Shown piece after piece: positions 16,049 to 19,981 of a stretch of DNA of 19,981 bases (within the stretch, counting starts at the first letter, position 1; the number at the start of each line of letters is the position of its first letter). The stretch comes from an uncultured Cellulosilyticum sp. Its GTDB lineage: Bacteria > Bacillota > Clostridia > Lachnospirales > Cellulosilyticaceae. The stretch lies in assembly GCA_934725855.1 (NCBI GenBank), contig CAKVCL010000040.1, forward strand, positions 1-19,981, written 5' to 3'. Below the pieces are notes generated by a model, which saw only the letters and a program-made list of their open reading frames with translations, ran no database searches and had not been told where the DNA came from. The translations under genes and the position numbers were made by a program.

Positions 16049-16721
16049 TAGGCGCCTCCAGTCTATAACCAATGCCGCGCAGTGTTTTAATTTGCAACGT
16101 ACTGCCCACATTTTTAAAGCGACGACGTAAGAAATGGATGTAGTTATCAATATTGCCATCTTCAACAGGTGCATCAGGGCCCCATACCTTAGAGAGAATC
16201 ACATTTCTAGGAAGGACCATATTTGGATTTTGTAAAAAAACTTCTGCTAGGGTAGCTTCTCTTTTAGAAAGACTACAAGTAGAAGAAGGACCTTTTAAGA
16301 CAAGCGTTTCTGTATTAAATGAAGTATCCTCATAAGTGATGATATTTACATTTTTCCACTGAACAGGACGCCTTGCTAAAGCACGTACTCTAGCTAGAAG
16401 TTCCTCTGTTTCAAAAGGTTTAGTTAGGTAATCGTCTGCACCAGAATCAAGCCCATCGACTTTATCTTGTAAAGTAGATAAGGCAGTAACCATTAACACA
16501 GGGGTTGTGATAGCTTGTCTTCGAATTTTTTGTAAAATGCTAAGCCCATCTATAGAAGGAAGCATTCGATCTAAAATAATCAAATCATAAGCCGATTGAA
16601 GAATAAAATGGAGCGCATCCTCCCCATTAAAACAAATATCTGTCGTATAGCCTGCATGCTCTAAATGAAATTGAATCCCTAAACAAAGGTCTTTATCATC
16701 TTCAACAATTAATATACGCAT
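16032..16721 (-). CDS. OmpR-family response regulator
   Basis: 229 residues. Receiver domain 1-115 with acidic pocket E7/D8/D9, phospho-acceptor D51 (LIILDRMLP), T79 (VTA) and K101 (DDYLTKPF). The C-terminal winged helix of OmpR type has LSKREATLAEVFLQNPN and the wing motif TLRGIGYRLEAP. AGGTGA precedes the ATG on the minus strand. It is the first gene of a two-gene operon with the overlapping histidine kinase. A good promoter lies immediately upstream. Targets are not known; the divergent UvrA-like gene is the nearest candidate, and the transporter cluster is a second. Confidence 0.95.
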   Translation of the reverse strand: MRILIVEDDKDLCLGIQFHLEHAGYTTDICFNGEDALHFILQSAYDLIILDRMLPSIDGLSILQKIRRQAITTPVLMVTALSTLQDKVDGLDSGADDYLTKPFETEELLARVRALARRPVQWKNVNIITYEDTSFNTETLVLKGPSSTCSLSKREATLAEVFLQNPNMVLPRNVILSKVWGPDAPVEDGNIDNYIHFLRRRFKNVGSTLQIKTLRGIGYRLEAPNAEEA

Positions 16722-16739
16722 AAATCACCTCAAGGATGT

Positions 16740-16768
16740 AGTATAAGTTTGATATTATTATAGAACAA
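16740..16768 (-). promoter_or_regulatory. Promoter of the two-component operon
   Basis: Read on the minus strand, TTGTTC (16768-16763) and TATACT (16745-16740) are separated by exactly 17 bases, a sound sigma-A-type promoter 18 bases before the response regulator ATG. The AGGTGA ribosome site follows. Confidence 0.55.
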
Positions 16769-16874
16769 CGTGAGTTAAAAACCTATCCAAAGTGGGCAAA
16801 AAAAGTCAAGTTTTATAAGGGAAATAGGTATATACTGAACTTACAAAACAGATGAAGAGTTGGAGGAGGAAGAC

Positions 16875-19118
16875 ATGAAAGATAAAATGATTTTAAGAGG
16901 ACTAAGAGAAAACAACCTTAAACACATTGATGTGGAAATACCAAAGCATAAGTTAGTTGTGTTTACAGGGGTTTCAGGTTCAGGAAAATCAAGTATTGTG
17001 TTTGATACGATTGTGGCAGAGTCTTGCAGGCAAGTGAATGAAACGTATCCGACTTTTGTAAGAACAAGACTGCCTAAGTATGAGAAGCCTGTAGCTGATC
17101 GATTAGAAAATCTAACACCTGTTGTTGTAGTGGATCAAAAACAATTTTCAGGGAATGCACGTTCCACAGTAGGCACAATGACAGACTTATCTTCACAGCT
17201 CAGATTATTATTTTCTAGAATAGGCGAACCTTGTGCTGGCCCTTCTTCAAATTATTCTTTTAACAATCCTTATGGTATGTGCCAAAAGTGTTCAGGACTG
17301 GGTAAAGTAAAAGAAATTAACTTAGCAGAGTTAATTGATGAAAGTAAATCCATAGCAGATGGGGCAATCAAAGAAACGACCTTTAAAAGAGGAAGTTATC
17401 ACTGGAATCTCTATATGGGGACAGGTCTGTATGATGAAAATAAACCAATCTGCCAGTGGGATAGAGCAACTTATAATAGGTTCTTTTATGGAAGTGAAGA
17501 TGGAGTATCTGAACCAGAAGATAAAAGTAGAGATGGACTCATTAATAGATGGAAGAAATGGTATTTAAATCGAGATGTAAGCAATCTAAGTGGCACAAGG
17601 CAAGCCAAGATTGACCGCATTCTAACGGATCAAGAGTGTCCAGAGTGTCATGGAGCAAGGCTAAACAGGGCGGCACTTGCTTCTAAGATTAATGGGAAAA
17701 ATATTGTAGAACTAGGGGCAATGGATATTGTTGATTTAATGAGCTTTTTAGAAGAAATTAAAATACCTAAAGTACGTATCCTAGTAGAAACAATTATTGA
17801 AGGACTTAGACGTGTTGTCAATATAGGACTTGGGTACTTGCATCTTAATCGTGATGCGACAACCCTTTCAGGTGGAGAAGCCCAAAGGCTCAAGATGGTA
17901 CGCTATCTAGGAAGCAGCTTAACTGATATGACTTATGTTTTTGATGAACCTAGTACAGGCTTGCACCCAAGTGATGTCATGAAACTCAATAAGTTATTAC
18001 TAGAGTTAAGAGATAAAGGAAACACCGTACTAGTTGTAGAACATGATAAAGATGTGATTAGTATCGCAGACGAAGTGATTGATGTGGGACCACAGGCTGG
18101 AGTAGATGGGGGAAGAATTGTTTTTCAAGGAACGGTAGAAGACCTAAAGAAAGCTGATACCTTAACAGGAAGAGAAATGACACGTTATATTCCTCTTAAA
18201 GAAAAAGTAAGAATACCAAAAGACTTTATTCATATTAAAGATGCACATATTCATAATTTGAAACATATAGATGTGGACATTCCGTTAGGGGTTATGGTGG
18301 CTGTGACAGGAGTAGCTGGTTCTGGAAAGAGTTCACTTATTTCTTATGAACTACCTAAGGTATGTCCAGAGGTGATTAAAGTCAGTCAAGGTGCGATTAC
18401 TGCAACAGGCCGTTCTACACCAGCTTTTTATCTAGGCTTTATGGATGAAATTAGAAAACTCTTTGCAAAAGAAAACAATGTGGATGCTGGACTGTTTTCG
18501 TTCAATTCAATTGGAGCTTGTCCTGAATGTAAAGGTAAAGGAGTTATCGTAACAGAACTTGCTTTTATGGATCCTATCGTAACTACTTGTGAAGCTTGTG
18601 AAGGAAAGAGATTCTCTAAAGAAGCGCTAAGCCATACTTTAAATGGGAAGAATATATTAGAAGTTTTAAGTATGACGGTTAAAGAAGCACTAGACTTTTT
18701 TGAAAGTAGCAAGATTAAAAAGGATTTAAGAGCACTAAATCATGTAGGGCTAGAATATATGACACTAGGACAACCTCTTAGTACTCTATCAGGTGGAGAA
18801 AGACAAAGAATAAAACTGGCTAAGGAGATTTATAAGAAAGGAAATATTTATGTTCTAGATGAACCAACCACAGGACTTCATATGTCAGATGCTGAAAAAC
18901 TCATGAAACTCTTTAACGAGATGGTAGACAAAGGAAATACAATCATTGTGATTGAACATAATCTAGATGTGGTCAAACAAGTCGATTATGTGATTGATAT
19001 TGGACCACATGGTGGGAAAGAGGGAGGAGAAGTTATGTTTGTAGGTACACCTACAGAGCTTGCAGACGCCAGAGAAAAGAGTATTACAGGAAAATGTTTA
19101 TATAATGAAGTAAAATAG
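16875..19118 (+). CDS. Short UvrA-like ATPase lacking the UvrB-binding domain (UvrA2/drug-resistance type)
   Basis: 747 residues from ATG 16875, which follows GGAGGAGG; a TTG at 16860 is in frame but overlaps that site. Two ABC modules are intact: Walker A GVSGSGKS (32-39) and GVAGSGKS (479-486), signatures LSGGEAQ (331-337) and LSGGERQ (638-644), and Walker [13 protein letters not shown] and [11 protein letters not shown]. Zinc-ligand pairs lie at C136/C139 with C255/C258 and at C549/C552 with C572/C575. Canonical UvrA is about 940 residues; here RIGEP (115-119) runs almost directly into YSFNNPYG (127-134), exactly where the UvrB-binding domain normally lies. It is therefore not the housekeeping repair subunit but a UvrA2-like paralogue, a class linked to resistance to DNA-binding drugs. 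Divergent from the two-component operon, convergent with a TetR gene. Confidence 0.93.
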   Translation: MKDKMILRGLRENNLKHIDVEIPKHKLVVFTGVSGSGKSSIVFDTIVAESCRQVNETYPTFVRTRLPKYEKPVADRLENLTPVVVVDQKQFSGNARSTVGTMTDLSSQLRLLFSRIGEPCAGPSSNYSFNNPYGMCQKCSGLGKVKEINLAELIDESKSIADGAIKETTFKRGSYHWNLYMGTGLYDENKPICQWDRATYNRFFYGSEDGVSEPEDKSRDGLINRWKKWYLNRDVSNLSGTRQAKIDRILTDQECPECHGARLNRAALASKINGKNIVELGAMDIVDLMSFLEEIKIPKVRILVETIIEGLRRVVNIGLGYLHLNRDATTLSGGEAQRLKMVRYLGSSLTDMTYVFDEPSTGLHPSDVMKLNKLLLELRDKGNTVLVVEHDKDVISIADEVIDVGPQAGVDGGRIVFQGTVEDLKKADTLTGREMTRYIPLKEKVRIPKDFIHIKDAHIHNLKHIDVDIPLGVMVAVTGVAGSGKSSLISYELPKVCPEVIKVSQGAITATGRSTPAFYLGFMDEIRKLFAKENNVDAGLFSFNSIGACPECKGKGVIVTELAFMDPIVTTCEACEGKRFSKEALSHTLNGKNILEVLSMTVKEALDFFESSKIKKDLRALNHVGLEYMTLGQPLSTLSGGERQRIKLAKEIYKKGNIYVLDEPTTGLHMSDAEKLMKLFNEMVDKGNTIIVIEHNLDVVKQVDYVIDIGPHGGKEGGEVMFVGTPTELADAREKSITGKCLYNEVK

Positions 19119-19127
19119 ATAAGGAAG

Positions 19128-19182
19128 CCAATTAGTTTATTTAAATGCAATAAAAGGACTAATTAGTTTTTTTATTGCATTT
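19128..19182. terminator. AT-rich terminator-like hairpins between convergent genes
   Basis: AAATGCAATAAAA (19143-19155) pairs perfectly with TTTTATTGCATTT (19170-19182), a 13-bp stem. An alternative pairing of AATTAGT (near 19131) with ACTAATT (near 19159), followed by a run of seven T, gives a more classical terminator for the UvrA-like gene. The two folds exclude each other. GC-poor stems make this only moderately strong. Confidence 0.55.
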
Positions 19183-19245
19183 GAAATCGAAAACAATATA
19201 CATTTTATAATGAAACGTGGTGTATAATAATATCCCAGTATCGAA

Positions 19246-19860
19246 TTAAGTAGGTGTAGTAGATGAAATATTTGCTGGAGTTTTAATAAGCCCGACAGCA
19301 GTTTCAAGCGGAATCCCATATGAAACAAGTAACTTAACTGATACACGGTCAAGTGATTCAAAAATAGAGTCAGGTGTTTCAGTGATAGTATGCGTAGCAA
19401 TCATTGATGAAGCACCTTGCGTATAAAATAACATAATCTGAATGAACTCAGCTGCTTTAGGAACACTGATGCCTAAGTATTGCGCTATTTGTGAAGCGGA
19501 ATATTTAGAATTAGGATATTCTTCATTAAACTGCATACCACTTTCACCCATATATAGAAAACGAAATAGATGAGGCATTTTAAGTGCCATATCAATATGA
19601 CTTCTACCTGTTAGATAAAAAGAGTAAAATGGATTTACTGTTGGGATAAAATAGGTTTCCTTCACATATTGTAAAGCATATTCTAATAATGACTCTCTAA
19701 GTGCAGGCATGCTGCCGAAATGCCATGAAATAGGCTGAGTAGAACAATTAAGTTTTTTGGCAATACTTTTTATGGTAATGTTAGGGTAGCCTTCACTTAT
19801 TAATAAGTCAAGTGAAGCTTGTAAAATTAATTCTTTAGGAATTTTAGGAATACGGGACAT
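19246..19860 (-). CDS. TetR/AcrR-family transcriptional regulator
   Basis: 204 residues, the normal length. The N-terminal helix-turn-helix domain (about 8-55) reads LILQASLDLLISEGYPNITIKSIAKKL, then STQPISWHFGSMPALRESLL, with the tetR-type recognition helix ending in WHFGS where YYHF or LYYHF is common. The ligand-binding C-terminal part (about 60-204) is variable, as expected. The ribosome site on the minus strand is TGGAG. It is tail-to-tail with the UvrA-like gene, so it more likely belongs with the minus-strand gene whose end lies 67 bases upstream at the window edge. Whether it also controls the UvrA-like gene is open. Confidence 0.9.
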   Translation of the reverse strand: MSRIPKIPKELILQASLDLLISEGYPNITIKSIAKKLNCSTQPISWHFGSMPALRESLLEYALQYVKETYFIPTVNPFYSFYLTGRSHIDMALKMPHLFRFLYMGESGMQFNEEYPNSKYSASQIAQYLGISVPKAAEFIQIMLFYTQGASSMIATHTITETPDSIFESLDRVSVKLLVSYGIPLETAVGLIKTPANISSTTPT

Positions 19861-19927
19861 TTTTCAACTCCAATAATCATTTGATATATTTTTTACTAAA
19901 TTATATTTACACCACTTTACAAGAAAA

Positions 19928-19981
19928 CTATTGAACTAAATCTTTAAATTCATTGTCTTTTACAAGTTCTTCAAGGGTTAT
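19928..19981 (-). CDS. C-terminal end of a minus-strand gene cut by the window edge
   Basis: The minus strand reads 17 sense codons (ITLEELVKDNEFKDLVQ) and a TAG stop at 19930-19928, then a 67-base gap to the TetR gene start. The amphipathic, charged composition looks like a true protein C-terminus. Too short to name a family; it may form an operon with the TetR regulator. Confidence 0.4.
   Translation of the reverse strand: MTLEELVKDNEFKDLVQ

Noticed and set aside
16049..16174. Longer histidine kinase start giving 478 residues
   Set aside because: The extra 42 residues lie inside the response regulator gene, are not membrane- or signal-like, and the ATG at 16048 has a GGAGG site.
16805..16843. 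Partial inverted repeat (AAGTCAAG with CTGAACTT) around TATACT before the UvrA-like gene
   Set aside because: Only six of eight positions match and no -35 at 17 bases is convincing, so I do not call an operator or promoter.

Overview
The window is AT-rich, with strong Shine-Dalgarno sites (GGAGG/AGGAGG), occasional GTG starts and intrinsic terminators. Lipoproteins, a transmembrane chemoreceptor and a sugar ABC transporter without its own ATPase fit a motile, carbohydrate-using Gram-positive anaerobe of the Clostridia. A Lachnospirales/Cellulosilyticum-like host is my guess from style, not something proven by the sequence. No rRNA, tRNA, CRISPR array or transposase was recognised.

Layout. 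1-1550: a minus-strand methyl-accepting chemotaxis protein with a multi-pass membrane anchor. 1973-2593: two small co-transcribed genes, one like a phage/plasmid replication winged helix and one zinc-ribbon-like. 2636-5489: a LacI-family repressor followed by a GH13 oligo-1,6-glucosidase, with a candidate LacI operator and promoter between them. 5493-5792: a remnant of an AraC regulator, then a strong terminator. 6060-14669: the centrepiece, consisting of two sugar-type ABC permeases, a HlyD-like membrane fusion protein, a MacB/FtsX-like membrane protein, a terminator, and two paralogous ~705-residue lipoproteins that join an N-terminal beta-propeller-like region to a C-terminal sugar-type solute-binding domain. 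14738-16721: a convergent OmpR/histidine kinase pair. 16875-19118: a short UvrA paralogue lacking the UvrB-binding domain. 19246-19860: a TetR-family regulator on the minus strand, and at the window edge the last 17 codons of another minus-strand gene.

How it may work together. The LacI regulator probably controls the cytoplasmic alpha-1,6-glucosidase, which would hydrolyse isomalto-oligosaccharides. The next block is an import-type ABC core (two permeases, two binding lipoproteins) physically interleaved with two parts normally seen in export or tripartite systems (adaptor plus MacB-like protein), with no ATPase gene at all. A shared MsmX-like ATPase could power the import core; what the adaptor/MacB-like pair does is unknown. 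I consider this hybrid cluster the best candidate for an undescribed system in the window. The TetR and two-component genes flank the UvrA-like gene, an arrangement suggestive of drug or stress response, but no target is proven.
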